A DNA stretch of 64,000 nucleotides from Nematocida homosporus (lineage: Eukaryota > Microsporidia): NCBI RefSeq assembly GCF_024244095.1, contig NW_026250682.1, positions 1-64,000 of the forward strand, read 5' to 3'. The notes under the pieces were generated by a model. That model was not told the DNA's origin. It saw only the letters and a list, made by a program, of their open reading frames with translations, and did no database searches. Numbering within the stretch: the first letter of the stretch is position 1; every line of letters begins with the position of its first letter. Positions 47,609 to 56,522 of the stretch are shown here, in pieces. The position numbers were made by a program, and so were the translations under genes.

Positions 47609-47621
47609 CGAAAAAATTGGG
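47609..47621. promoter_or_regulatory. 13-base divergent promoter
   Basis: CGAAAAAATTGGG lies between ATGs on opposite strands. It supplies T6 (minus) to one gene and GGG to the other; no longer element fits between them. Confidence 0.6.
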
Positions 47622-48062
47622 ATGGACCGGGAGAAGTACTCTAGACAGATAAGGTTATTTGGGGAAGAAACTCAGCAAAAGCTTAGTAGTGCAAAGGTAA
47701 GAATAGTTGCTCCTGAAAATTCCGATATTCTGCCATTTTTAATTCGGCTTATTACCCAAATTGGTAGTCAGTTGGTGACTGAAAAAGATCGGGGCGAGGT
47801 TGATTGGGTTTTTGTAGTTGATCAGCCGGATACTGTGTGTTCTGATGGTTTAGATAGCAATCAGTTGTATATTTGTACTAAAACCTTAAGCATTGCCAAA
47901 AGCAACCCAATACTAACCCAATGCACTCCTGCTCAGATTGATAGTAGTGTGTATCGCGAGTATTTAAACATTCTGGCCGGAGTCGCGGTGCAAGAGTATA
48001 TCAAAACAATGGCCGGCATCCAGACACTCGATCATTGGAGTCTCTTAGATACCTTAAAATAA
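47622..48062 (+). CDS. Shrunken E1-like (Aos1/ThiF-type) protein, 146 aa
   Basis: The N-terminus Tyr-Ser-Arg-Gln-Ile-Arg-Leu-Phe-Gly-Glu-Glu-Thr-Gln-Gln-Lys-Leu is the classical start of E1 and Aos1 proteins, and the C-terminus (Tyr-Leu-Asn-Ile-Leu-Ala-Gly-Val-Ala-Val-Gln-Glu-Tyr-Ile-Lys) matches the later Gly-x-x-x-Gln-Glu-x-Ile-Lys helix. Between them the protein is far too short: E1-like subunits usually exceed 300 residues. The Gly-x-Gly-x-x-Gly loop is replaced (Val-Ala-Pro-Glu-Asn-Ser) and the ATP-site residues are not seen. It may be the structural, non-catalytic partner (Aos1-like) of a SUMO E1. A repeat-encoded Asn-Pro-Ile-Leu-Thr-Gln insert sits at about residues 96-101. Confidence 0.7.
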   Translation: MDREKYSRQIRLFGEETQQKLSSAKVRIVAPENSDILPFLIRLITQIGSQLVTEKDRGEVDWVFVVDQPDTVCSDGLDSNQLYICTKTLSIAKSNPILTQCTPAQIDSSVYREYLNILAGVAVQEYIKTMAGIQTLDHWSLLDTLK

Positions 48063-48229
48063 GTTAACTTAACTTGCTACTAACCCAATACGGACTCATT
48101 TGATCTCATTTTGATCTTAACTAAATATTAACTCAGTTTTATCTCTATCTTATCACATCACATCACATCTCAACCCAACGCAACCCAACTCAACTTAACT
48201 TAACTCAACTTAACTTAACTCAACCCAAC

Positions 48230-48853
48230 TTAATCGGAATCAAATAAGTCTGCTAAGGTCTGCTCTAAAGTACTTTGGTCCTCTTGTGTGCTGGAAAAGA
48301 TTCCGGAGGGTAATGACATAGACATCGACGGCGATGAGTCTTCAATAAACGTGTGTGATTTGGCTGGAGTAGACTTATATGTCTTGGGTGTGGATTTAGC
48401 TACGCTAGTTTTGGATTTTGTAGTGATATCAGAAGTGGGGTTGGTGTCGGTGGTGGTTGGTACTTTGGTTGTTTTAACGGCTATTTGAACGGCTTTGAGA
48501 TGATGGTAGGCACGAGTTCGTTTGTTGCCACAGAGAGCTGAGGCCTGAATCCAGCTGGTGTAGAGCTTACAGAGAAGTCTTAGGTGCTGGTAGTGTTGCG
48601 TAGAGGGGGTAGTGTCGGATTGAGCTTGAATTTGTGCTAGTCTTCTGTGGTAGATGGGTGTGGCTTGGTTGAGGAGAGAAAGACCGAATTTGCTTTGAAT
48701 GAAGTCTTTAGCCGTAAAGGGCTTTTCTCGGGGCTTCTTGCTTGGGGTTGTGCTGGTGGTATTCGGGGCATTAAAGGGATTAGGAAGATGGGAGTGATCG
48801 GTTTGTTCGGTGGACTTGGTAGTGTTAGAGGTCTTAGAGGTGCTTTTGTTCAT
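48230..48853 (-). CDS. Hypothetical Thr/Ser/Lys-rich protein, 207 aa
   Basis: No signal peptide. About 60 residues at each end are Ser/Thr/Lys/Pro-rich and probably disordered. A folded helical core at about 40-130 includes Phe-Thr-Ala-Lys-Asp-Phe-Ile-Gln-Ser-Lys-Phe-Gly and Cys-Lys-Leu-Tyr-Thr-Ser-Trp. The C-terminus is acidic (Leu-Ala-Asp-Leu-Phe-Asp-Ser-Asp). Function is unknown. It is divergent from the following membrane-protein gene. Confidence 0.6.
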   Translation of the reverse strand: MNKSTSKTSNTTKSTEQTDHSHLPNPFNAPNTTSTTPSKKPREKPFTAKDFIQSKFGLSLLNQATPIYHRRLAQIQAQSDTTPSTQHYQHLRLLCKLYTSWIQASALCGNKRTRAYHHLKAVQIAVKTTKVPTTTDTNPTSDITTKSKTSVAKSTPKTYKSTPAKSHTFIEDSSPSMSMSLPSGIFSSTQEDQSTLEQTLADLFDSD

Positions 48854-48986
48854 TTGGTAATAAATTTCTGGGTGTATTGGATTAGTATAGTGATACTGTG
48901 GGTTAGTATTTGATTTGAGTTAGATGGCATCGAATTGAAGAAATCACGATTAGTGGGAGTATATCACGATTGGGGCCCTTTTTTGC

Positions 48987-50432
48987 ATGCCTGACCACCG
49001 GGAACAATCTAATACTTTGAAAAGACAAAGCGTTCATCTGGCCTTTGTAGATAGTATCGCTCCAGTAAGTAGTAGCGCGGGCCAGACCACTGCACGCGGT
49101 TCTATGAACTTAACAGATACGGCTTCGCGACGACTATCAGCAACCGATTCGATTCCTTTAGCCCCCCTTCGCCATTCAAGTAGTGGGTTTACGCGGCAGG
49201 TGTTTGTGGACGGAAAGTCGGTGAGTGTACCAATGCGAAGACAGCAATCAACCCAGTCAATTATGCTAATGCCAACCCAATCCAGACTAAGCATAGGCAG
49301 TGTTGCTTCGCTGGAGTCATCCACGCCGGCTGCTGTTAACGCCGTGCTCATCGGCAGCTACGATATGAAACCAAACTCGGCCCCAAAGCAGCCCGCTCAG
49401 GAGTTGCTACTCTCGCCAAAAAGCGGTAGCAAAGAAAGCGTGCTACTGCCGGGTAACCTTCATAGCGCGTGGGTTTTGCTGACGGCTCGCTATCATGAAC
49501 TTCGTTCCTTTTTTACCCGTGATACTGGATTCTTTCCGGTTCTTTGTTTTGCTTTCTTCTTCTTTCTACTGGCTATTCGCACGATAACTTTAAGTCTGAC
49601 TGAGCTAATTGCTTACTCACAAGAAGACAAGGAAAGAAGTGGTGATCCCTTTTTGTTTGCCTTGCTGATGGATGGTTTGGGCGGGTTTGGGATGCTGGCT
49701 TTGATTTTTGGCTTTCGCCATCGCTATATGGTGGTTCGCACTATTTATGTGCTGATTGTTCCGTTGTTTGTCCTGTTGTGGGGCGGGACTTTTTGGTATA
49801 TCTATGCGGATATTGGGGGGAAGATTTCGTTTGTTTCGGTGTTTAGTATGCTTTTGTCCTACTTTGCCATTGTCATTGGATACGGAACTGCCTTTGCGAA
49901 GTTAAAGTTCTTCGCTTTGCCCCACATGCAGTTTTCCTTCTTGCTTATCTTTTCTTCCCTACTAGTCGCTCAGCGCCAGATCGTTGTTAACAACTTTGCG
50001 ACTTTTAGCGAGATCGCCCAAAGAGCTATCCAACTAGCAGTGATATCCACTCAGCGCGGCTCACTTTTACAGCACCGCTTCTCGAATAAGGCTGGTAATA
50101 TGCTTACAAATAACTATCAAAAAGAGATATCTGTTTGCCAAACTCAGCTGTTTATTGAGATCCTTTTTGTTGAGTTTATCTTGATTCTATGGTACTGGTG
50201 GTCTAAGAACATTATTGTGCGTATTAAAGAAGCCGGAAAGATCACTGAGCCCACTCGAGTTGAAGAGATTTCAGGGCCCTCAACCAAACTAGCCTACTTC
50301 CGCTGCCTTGCCACCTTTATCATGTGCCAGATCATTGCTTTGCTACTCTTTAATATGCTAAACATGTCTATCTTCCAAACCCACCACAAAGTACTCCAAC
50401 CCCAACCCAGTCTAATGACAACCCGATACTAA
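48987..50432 (+). CDS. Seven-helix membrane protein with a Ser-rich cytosolic head, 481 aa
   Basis: The first ~175 residues are Ser/Thr-rich and likely disordered, with many potential phosphosites (for example Arg-Arg-Leu-Ser, Arg-Arg-Gln-Gln-Ser). Seven strong hydrophobic helices follow, from about 185 to 460 (including FPVLCFAFFFFLLAIRTIT and SVFSMLLSYFAIVIGYG). One polar loop of about 50 residues lies between helices 5 and 6. No receptor or transporter signature is recognised. CCCTTTTTTG lies just before the ATG. Function is unknown. Confidence 0.75.
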   Translation: MPDHREQSNTLKRQSVHLAFVDSIAPVSSSAGQTTARGSMNLTDTASRRLSATDSIPLAPLRHSSSGFTRQVFVDGKSVSVPMRRQQSTQSIMLMPTQSRLSIGSVASLESSTPAAVNAVLIGSYDMKPNSAPKQPAQELLLSPKSGSKESVLLPGNLHSAWVLLTARYHELRSFFTRDTGFFPVLCFAFFFFLLAIRTITLSLTELIAYSQEDKERSGDPFLFALLMDGLGGFGMLALIFGFRHRYMVVRTIYVLIVPLFVLLWGGTFWYIYADIGGKISFVSVFSMLLSYFAIVIGYGTAFAKLKFFALPHMQFSFLLIFSSLLVAQRQIVVNNFATFSEIAQRAIQLAVISTQRGSLLQHRFSNKAGNMLTNNYQKEISVCQTQLFIEILFVEFILILWYWWSKNIIVRIKEAGKITEPTRVEEISGPSTKLAYFRCLATFIMCQIIALLLFNMLNMSIFQTHHKVLQPQPSLMTTRY

Positions 50433-50655
50433 CTTTAATCCAATACTAACTTAACATCTCCTAACTTAACATCACCTAACCCCACACCACCTAACTCAAC
50501 ACCACCTAACTCAATATTAGGCCCATCCAAATATCAGCCTTTTACTCTAATTCTTAGTGCTAATTTAGGTTTCCTTTTAGGGGTAGATTCACAGTTGATT
50601 TCGTCGGGCCTAGGCTTTTTAAACCCATAAATAAGGTTATGTGCATCCTTTTATC

Positions 50656-51297
50656 ATGAAGTTACTCGCTTTGTTAGGAACTTGTGCCCTTACTCTTTTT
50701 GAACTAGCCCGGGCTGGTAACACTGGTGAGGAAGTCGCTGTAGCCAACACTGCCTCTAATACTGAGAAAGTCCAAGACAAACACGACTTCTTTGCCATTG
50801 ATGGCTTTGACTCCTATTTCATGCCCTCTGTTTGCCCAATCCAATGCCCAATTCAATGCCCTCCTGCGTGCCCACCGGCATGTCCACCTGCCTGCCCTCC
50901 TGCTTGTCCACCTGCGTGCCCCCCTGCTTGTCCTCCTGTTTGCCCAATCCAATGCCCACCAGCATGTCCTCCCGCTTGCCCCCCTGCCTGCCCTCCCTCT
51001 AACTGCTCGCCAGGCTACAACAGCAATGTTAACATGTTCTTATACTCAATCCACCGTGCTATCCGCCGCGCCAAAACACCAGCCCAGAGGGCTGCTTTAA
51101 GAAGGCAATTACAAGCTTTGATCGCTAGAGGAATTGAGCTACTCCGCTGCCAGAATAGCTGCGTCTCCTACTACTGGATGGGCGACTTCACCAACCCCAA
51201 AGCCCGCTTGAAGCGGCTTTCTAGCATCCTTCATCAGATCCTCTGCCAACTCACCCCTGAGAACCAGAACGCCTTGGTCTGCCAAGGATGGATGTAA
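50656..51297 (+). CDS. Secreted Cys-Pro-Pro-Ala repeat protein, 213 aa
   Basis: The ATG at 50656 starts a clear signal peptide (KLLALLGTCALTLFELARA, residues 2-20). A short acidic region follows, then a Cys-Pro-Pro-Ala repeat at about 60-115 with interspersed Cys-Pro-Ile-Gln, and a helical, basic C-terminal domain (about 120-213) with further Cys and many Arg and Leu. Cysteines are frequent and regularly spaced, so disulfide cross-linking is plausible. A secreted, Pro/Cys-rich small protein fits a spore-wall or polar-tube structural protein, but I see no diagnostic similarity to a known one. TTTAAACCC lies in the upstream region. Confidence 0.65.
   Translation: MKLLALLGTCALTLFELARAGNTGEEVAVANTASNTEKVQDKHDFFAIDGFDSYFMPSVCPIQCPIQCPPACPPACPPACPPACPPACPPACPPVCPIQCPPACPPACPPACPPSNCSPGYNSNVNMFLYSIHRAIRRAKTPAQRAALRRQLQALIARGIELLRCQNSCVSYYWMGDFTNPKARLKRLSSILHQILCQLTPENQNALVCQGWM
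50833..50998 (+). repeat. Coding 12-bp repeat for Cys-Pro-Pro-Ala
   Basis: Repeated 12-base units (TGCCCTCCTGCT-like) encode the tetrapeptide array. Third-codon positions vary, while the peptide is strictly kept. Confidence 0.85.
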
Positions 51298-51346
51298 TTG
51301 CCCAGACTAGTCAATAAATAGTAAATACTTTGCACGCTCCTCTACA

Positions 51347-51829
51347 ATGTTCAATGCCGAGGCCCACTTTCTATCTCGCTCGTCAACCCAGCCAAATAGT
51401 GAGAATAAAGACATGACTGTTTGGCTAGGCACTACTGCTTACGAACACCCGCCTAAGAAGAAGAATCGATCCGAAAAGGCCGATTATGAAAATATCACAT
51501 GGGCCGTCGCCCAGCAACTAAACCAACACTTCACCAACTACATCGCCCAAATGGTCAAGCAAACAACCAACATGTCCTTGCTAGCTCTTTTATCTAAAAC
51601 CGAGCTAATGGGTGCTTTGGCCTCCCCAGTTCCCCATGCCGCCCCACAAGAAGACCCAGAACGAACCGGCATCATTGTTAATGAGACCAAAAATACTCTA
51701 GCCATCTCCATTAACGGCGTAGTCAAGATCTTTCCCAAAGCAATGTACAACTTCTTTCTCTACGTGGAGAACAAGAAGTACTTCTTTATCGGGCCGGCTA
51801 TGAAGATAGATAGAAAATATACCAAGTAA
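51347..51829 (+). CDS. POP4: RNase P/MRP subunit Pop4 (Rpp29)
   Basis: The C-terminal half has the Rpp29 Sm-like fold pattern: Thr-Gly-Ile-Ile-Val-Asn-Glu-Thr-Lys-Asn-Thr-Leu, Lys-Ile-Phe-Pro-Lys, and a last strand ending Asp-Arg-Lys-Tyr-Thr-Lys. The 160-residue length suits a reduced genome. Pop4 is a protein subunit of RNase P, which matures tRNA 5' ends, and of RNase MRP. It ends 18 bases from the convergent glycyl-tRNA synthetase gene. Confidence 0.8.
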   Translation: MFNAEAHFLSRSSTQPNSENKDMTVWLGTTAYEHPPKKKNRSEKADYENITWAVAQQLNQHFTNYIAQMVKQTTNMSLLALLSKTELMGALASPVPHAAPQEDPERTGIIVNETKNTLAISINGVVKIFPKAMYNFFLYVENKKYFFIGPAMKIDRKYTK

Positions 51830-51847
51830 ATAAACCATCTGGCTCTT

Positions 51848-53638
51848 TTATTGATTAGCTAATTGCGTAAAGAGGACTCGTTCCGCGGCTAAATCAGCCA
51901 GCAGTCGAGGAACCCTCTCAATCAGCACTCTTATTTGAGCACAGCTATCCCGCTCGCGAATAGTCACACTTTGATCGTTTAACGTATCAAAATCAATGGT
52001 AACGCAGAAAGGCACTCCAATCTCATCTGCGCGGGCATACCGCCGTCCGATTGAGTTTCGACTCTCATCAGATTGGCAGCTAACTCCCTGCTCGATTATG
52101 TTAGCCTTCAGCTGGCTCGTAATCATAGTAAATCGTGCATCCTCCTGTAAAGGCAAAATCATGCACTTAGTTGGAGCCATCTGCGGGGTAAACCTAAAGT
52201 AGGCCCGTTGCTCGTCCTGGTCCCGAAGATCAAAGCTATGCCACAACAAAGCATAAAGAATCCGGCCAATACCAAAGGAAGGCTCGATTACATTGGGCGT
52301 GTACTCCTCCACGTGCTGAATTTCAGTCTGCTTCTCCACCGAGATATGCAGTTGCTCGTTTTCGTAGGTTATTTCCATTGTACCATTAACTGCCCGTTTA
52401 GCTAGCTCGTCTTGGGACATACTGGTCAACTGTTCAATCAATGCTGGGGCCTTGCCACGGAACTTGGCACCTAGTTTCTTCTTGTCAACTATTGGCACAA
52501 GCTTCTCAACGGTAATAGGAGCTGGCAGAGCTCTTCGAGCCACTAGTTTATCGCCTGTCTTCTTACTGTGAACACTTAAGTCGTAGCAGGCCCGATCGGC
52601 AATTCCCACACACTCAATCCAGCCAAAGCTACTGTTAATCTCCGCATCCCAGCAATCCGTTGCATAGTGAGCCATTTCCGTGGGCAAGTGCTGCCGCATC
52701 CTAATCTCTTTACTAGGAATACCTATCTTAGTTAAGAACTGGAAAACTCGGGCAATAAAGTATCCTAAAGTTTCGTTGTTAACTACGCCTTGAGCCACAG
52801 CATCTCCAATCTTCATAGAGTGAAGTGTCTGTTCCGAATCTCCTGGCCGCTGGTAGAGAAGGGGAATACAGGTTTCCTTCTCTGCTGCAAACTTCGAGTG
52901 TTTCTTCTCTTGAGGATGCACAAAGTGTTCTATCTCCGCCATCAAAAACTCACGTACACGGAAGAGTCCAGTGCGAGGACTGATTTCATTTCGGAAGGCT
53001 TTTCCCACCATTGCACTTGCAAATGGCATCTTATCTCCATTAGCCTCTAACAACCGCTTGAAGTTCAAAAACTGGCCTTGCGCAGTCTCCGGCCGTAAAA
53101 AGGACTGGGTCTTGCCACCAGGCCCAACCACCGTATTAAACATCAAGTTAAAATGAACAACCTTAGTTAGGTCATTTCCAGTTTCACTCTTGATCTGATA
53201 ATGCTCAATGATTTCTTGCAACTCCTCAAGACCAAATGAATCAATTTTAGCCGCTGTTTGGTACATTTCCTTTTTGATCTCCTCTGGTTTAGTAACTGCT
53301 TCTCTTTCTAGCCAGTCCTTCACTAAATGATCGGCCCGATAGATATCACCGGTTTTGGCATCACTACACATTAGATCAGTAAACTTATCAACGTGTCCAC
53401 TAGACTTAAGTACTTCAAAAGGTGTAATGATAGCCGTGTCTACTTCTTGCATACTCTCTTCTAGGACAAAGAATCGGCGCCAAATAGAGAGAAAGTTGTT
53501 TTGTAGAGCACACATATGCGGGCCATAATCAAAAAAGCCCGATACACCACCATAGGCCTCAAAACTCTGAATATAGAAAAATCGTCGTTTGGCCGTTTGC
53601 TCAAGCTTCTTTCGCTTCTCTTCCATTGGACTACTCAT
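51848..53638 (-). CDS. GRS1: Glycyl-tRNA synthetase
   Basis: A eukaryotic alpha2 class II enzyme. The N-terminus has Gly-Val-Ser-Gly-Phe-Phe-Asp-Tyr-Gly-Pro; motif 2 is Phe-Arg-Asn-Glu-Ile-Ser-Pro-Arg-Thr-Gly-Leu-Phe-Arg-Val-Arg-Glu-Phe; motif 3 is Glu-Pro-Ser-Phe-Gly-Ile-Gly-Arg. The C-terminal anticodon domain has Gly-Val-Pro-Phe-Cys-Val-Thr-Ile-Asp-Phe-Asp-Thr and Thr-Ile-Arg-Glu-Arg-Asp-Ser. At 596 residues it is complete. A T-run directly abuts the ATG. Confidence 0.95.
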   Translation of the reverse strand: MSSPMEEKRKKLEQTAKRRFFYIQSFEAYGGVSGFFDYGPHMCALQNNFLSIWRRFFVLEESMQEVDTAIITPFEVLKSSGHVDKFTDLMCSDAKTGDIYRADHLVKDWLEREAVTKPEEIKKEMYQTAAKIDSFGLEELQEIIEHYQIKSETGNDLTKVVHFNLMFNTVVGPGGKTQSFLRPETAQGQFLNFKRLLEANGDKMPFASAMVGKAFRNEISPRTGLFRVREFLMAEIEHFVHPQEKKHSKFAAEKETCIPLLYQRPGDSEQTLHSMKIGDAVAQGVVNNETLGYFIARVFQFLTKIGIPSKEIRMRQHLPTEMAHYATDCWDAEINSSFGWIECVGIADRACYDLSVHSKKTGDKLVARRALPAPITVEKLVPIVDKKKLGAKFRGKAPALIEQLTSMSQDELAKRAVNGTMEITYENEQLHISVEKQTEIQHVEEYTPNVIEPSFGIGRILYALLWHSFDLRDQDEQRAYFRFTPQMAPTKCMILPLQEDARFTMITSQLKANIIEQGVSCQSDESRNSIGRRYARADEIGVPFCVTIDFDTLNDQSVTIRERDSCAQIRVLIERVPRLLADLAAERVLFTQLANQ

Positions 53639-53950
53639 AAAAAAAGTCTATTACGGCGGCACTCTCTACTTAGATTAGGTTTAGTATTGGGTTAGTTTGA
53701 TTTGGTGTGGTATAGTATAGTTTAAGTGTGATTTGGTTTGATGTGGTATAGTATTGGGTGTGATTTGGTTTGATATGGTATAGTTTAAGTGTGATTTAGT
53801 TTGATATGATATGGTATAGTTTAGTATAGTATAGTTTAAGTGTATTGTATTGTGGTCTGTTGATTTGCTATTTAGTTATGTTGATTTGATTTATTGAATA
53901 GGTTGCTTTGGCTTTGCGTATCTTATTGGGTCGGTTGAGTTAGGTGGGGC
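53639..53950. repeat. Spacer with ~31-bp repeats
   Basis: No gene is seen. A ~31-base unit (core TGATTTGGTTTGATATGG, TATAGTTTAAG) is present about four times between 53697 and 53842. Confidence 0.75.
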
Positions 53951-55204
53951 TTAGCTGGTGTTGGAATTGGCCATCTTTTCCAGGATGAACTGGCGATGTG
54001 TGGTGATTCGGTTGAGGAGTTTGGGACTAGTGAGTGGGGCGAGCTTTTTCTCCTGAATAGTGGTTTGGGTGTGGGCTTGGATGTGCTCGAGAAGGGCGGA
54101 GTCTCCGGTGGCCACAAAAGAAAGAGCACATCCTGTTTGTAATAATCGACCGGTTCGACCAATACGATGAATGTAATCAATTGGATTGTTGGGCAAGTCA
54201 TAATTGATTACTAGGGAAATATCTTTGATATCCAGACCTCGTGAAGCTATATCAGTAGTTAGGAGCACTCGAATCCGACTGGCTCGGAAGTCGTTAAAGG
54301 CGTGCAGACGCGTGCGATAGTCCATGCCTCGACTCAGACTGGCTGCATTTACGCCCAGCTCGGGAAGAATCTTAGCCAAAATAGTGCACTCTTCGGAGCG
54401 GTTCAAGAAAACAATGACTTTGTTGTTGGGGTACTCTTCTAAGAGCAAAGTCACTAAATGGGCTGCTTTGGCATGATTGTGGACTAAGGCATACTCTTGA
54501 GTGATTTGCTTGGGGATAGATTCTTCCCGCACATCCATCTTACACATCTGCTTTTGGTGGATCATATCCCAAAGTGCGGGACAGGTTAGCTCTGGGGCTG
54601 GTTGAGAGTCGGTCTCGTTTCCAGCTGCTTCCATGCGAATAGGTACTTGTGGGGTAATGTCAGTGGCGGAGAAGAGAAGCATTTGGTGCTTAGACGGGAG
54701 TAGACTAAGAATTTGGTAGACCGGCCGAGACTGTGGACCATTGAGCAGTAAATCAGCTTCGTCTAGCACAACCATTTGTAGCCGCCGGAAGCATGCCAAG
54801 GTTTCTTTGCTGCTTAGCATAGCTGCTAATCTTCCCGGCGTTGAGACTACTATGTGCGGCTTCTTCAGAAGAGCAGCAGTTTGTTTGTGAATCTCAACTC
54901 CACCATGCACTATTTCACTACGAATGCCAAAGTAGTTGCCAATTACATCTATTTGCTCTTTTGTCTGTAAGCACAACTCTCTAGTTGGAGTAAGAATCAG
55001 CGAATGAATGCCATACGGGTCATCAGCTAGTTTTTCGACCAAAGGGATTACAAAACAAGCTGTTTTTCCTGTTCCTGTCTCTGCTAAGCCCATGACATCC
55101 CGTTCTTCGCGAAAGGGAAGCATCTTTGCCTGGATCCGGGTTGGTTCTTTGTATCCAATTCGTTTTAAAATGTCGTTAATTTCTTCATTGTCCGAAAACA
55201 GCAT
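53951..55204 (-). CDS. DEAD-box RNA helicase, Dbp8-like
   Basis: The ATG at 55204 starts Met-Leu-Phe-Ser-Asp. All core motifs are present: Q motif (Pro-Thr-Arg-Ile-Gln), Ala-Glu-Thr-Gly-Thr-Gly-Lys-Thr, Pro-Thr-Arg-Glu-Leu, Val-Leu-Asp-Glu-Ala-Asp, Phe-Ser-Ala-Thr, Thr-Asp-Ile-Ala-Ser-Arg-Gly-Leu-Asp-Ile and His-Arg-Ile-Gly-Arg-Thr-Gly-Arg. The Asp-Pro-Tyr-Gly-Ile-His-Ser-Leu-Ile-Leu-Thr-Pro run and the minimal, tail-free length (417 aa) best resemble Dbp8/DDX49, a small-subunit ribosome biogenesis helicase. Rrp3 or another close helicase is the alternative. Confidence 0.85.
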   Translation of the reverse strand: MLFSDNEEINDILKRIGYKEPTRIQAKMLPFREERDVMGLAETGTGKTACFVIPLVEKLADDPYGIHSLILTPTRELCLQTKEQIDVIGNYFGIRSEIVHGGVEIHKQTAALLKKPHIVVSTPGRLAAMLSSKETLACFRRLQMVVLDEADLLLNGPQSRPVYQILSLLPSKHQMLLFSATDITPQVPIRMEAAGNETDSQPAPELTCPALWDMIHQKQMCKMDVREESIPKQITQEYALVHNHAKAAHLVTLLLEEYPNNKVIVFLNRSEECTILAKILPELGVNAASLSRGMDYRTRLHAFNDFRASRIRVLLTTDIASRGLDIKDISLVINYDLPNNPIDYIHRIGRTGRLLQTGCALSFVATGDSALLEHIQAHTQTTIQEKKLAPLTSPKLLNRITTHRQFILEKMANSNTS

Positions 55205-55823
55205 CTCTTGCAAAATCCTGCACTGCTAATTGATTAGCATTGCGTTAAGTTAAGTTAGTATTGGGTGGGGTTAGGTTGGGTTGGGTTAGGTTGGGTTGGG
55301 TTGACAAATAAAACACTAACTTAACTTAACTCAACTCAACTCAACTCAACCCAATACTTTACTTAATTGGATTAGTATGATATGAAAATCACTTGCTGAC
55401 TCCTATTGAGATATGATCATGATTGGTCATACTGACTCACTACTAACTCACTACTAACCCAATTGGTGCTTATCGCTACCGGCCATCTCGCAAAGTATAA
55501 ATAAACAATCTATCAATACACATATTGCAATCTCATGCCCCGGCCAGGAACAAGTATCTTATTTCAACTAATTAACTATATCTTAACTAAAACACAAACA
55601 AACTCGACTAAAACTCAAATAAAACTCAACTCAATTCAATTTCAATTTTGTAAACATTGTAAACTCTTTATTTAAACTTTACTTACCCCAATATCAACTT
55701 TGTCCTTATCATCAATAAAATGAGCCTATCCAACTTAATACCAACCCAACTTAACTCAACTCAACACAACCCAACACTAACACCAACACTAACACAATCT
55801 TAACTCAACTCAACTTAATACAA
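55205..55823. other. Intergenic spacer, 619 bases
   Basis: No gene is seen. It has TTAGGTTGGGTTGGG repeats near 55262-55305, AACTCAACTC pentamers near 55320-55355, and mixed AT-rich sequence with more AACTCAACACAACCC repeats to the right. Confidence 0.5.
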
Positions 55824-56495
55824 TTAGAGATGGGCTAATTCAAGAATACTCCGAACATCACTGCAGTACCGTAAGCAGTCCAGAATAATCATACTAGAGA
55901 GAAGACTTCGGTCTTTAATCTCACCGTTAAACGGATCAATAGGCAGTTTGTTGTTATAGGGCTCGTATTCACAATCTAGCATAACTACCGAAGACATATC
56001 ACTTGATACTTTCTTTAAATCCTTCAAGTACTTTCCGTTGATATAGTCACAATCTTGCCGGTACAACATACGACTAAAGTGGCAGCCAGGCACTTCCTCT
56101 TCCAAACGCATGGCCATTTCAACTGCCACCACTTTCTCCATGGTTGTATACAACACCACTTCATACCATTCAGAAACACTAGCAAAGAATTCCCGAATCA
56201 TCGGTCGCAAAGTAACAAAATGAGTGCAGCGCTGGCCCCCATCCATATACTGCACAAAGAAGTCATACCGCTTCTCTGGTCGCTCAATGGTTGAATAGAA
56301 CAAAACACCTTCTAAGTCCAGCACCAAAAACTTACGCTGGGCTATATTCGCGTCATAATTAGTAAAGAAACATCTAATGGCCAAAGAACTAATGTACTTG
56401 CCAATATTAGTGGCGGTTGCCAAGGTACTCCAAAACGTATCGGTTTGAGTTAGCATGGGGTTAGGTGATCTTTGGCGATAGAAGGATGGCGTCAT
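55824..56495 (-). CDS. Tim50-like FCP1-domain protein without DxDxT
   Basis: The 223-residue protein has an FCP1/NLI phosphatase fold: Leu-Val-Leu-Asp-Leu-Glu-Gly-Val-Leu where active enzymes have Asp-x-Asp-x-Thr, then Arg-Pro-x-Ile-Arg-Glu-Phe-Phe, Tyr-Glu-Val-Val-Leu-Tyr-Thr, Tyr-Ile-Asn-Gly-Lys-Tyr-Leu-Lys-Asp-Leu, Val-Val-Met-Leu-Asp-Cys and Asp-Val-Arg-Ser-Ile-Leu. The Asp-Cys plus Pro-Phe-Asn-Gly-x-x-x-Asp-Arg-x-Leu-Leu segment resembles Tim50. Tim50 commonly lacks the catalytic motif and acts as a presequence receptor of the mitochondrial TIM23 channel; here it would act at the mitosome. An inactivated Nem1/Dullard relative is the alternative, as Leu-Arg-Tyr-x-x-Asp-Val-Arg-Ser is Nem1-like. 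Confidence 0.65.
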   Translation of the reverse strand: MTPSFYRQRSPNPMLTQTDTFWSTLATATNIGKYISSLAIRCFFTNYDANIAQRKFLVLDLEGVLFYSTIERPEKRYDFFVQYMDGGQRCTHFVTLRPMIREFFASVSEWYEVVLYTTMEKVVAVEMAMRLEEEVPGCHFSRMLYRQDCDYINGKYLKDLKKVSSDMSSVVMLDCEYEPYNNKLPIDPFNGEIKDRSLLSSMIILDCLRYCSDVRSILELAHL

Positions 56496-56522
56496 ATATT
56501 TTCTTGTTTTTTGCGATCTTTA
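56496..56522. promoter_or_regulatory. 27-base divergent promoter
   Basis: This separates the starts of the Tim50-like and p24 genes. It contains ATATTTTC and TTTTTTGCG; both genes must start transcription in or beyond this tiny interval. Confidence 0.55.
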
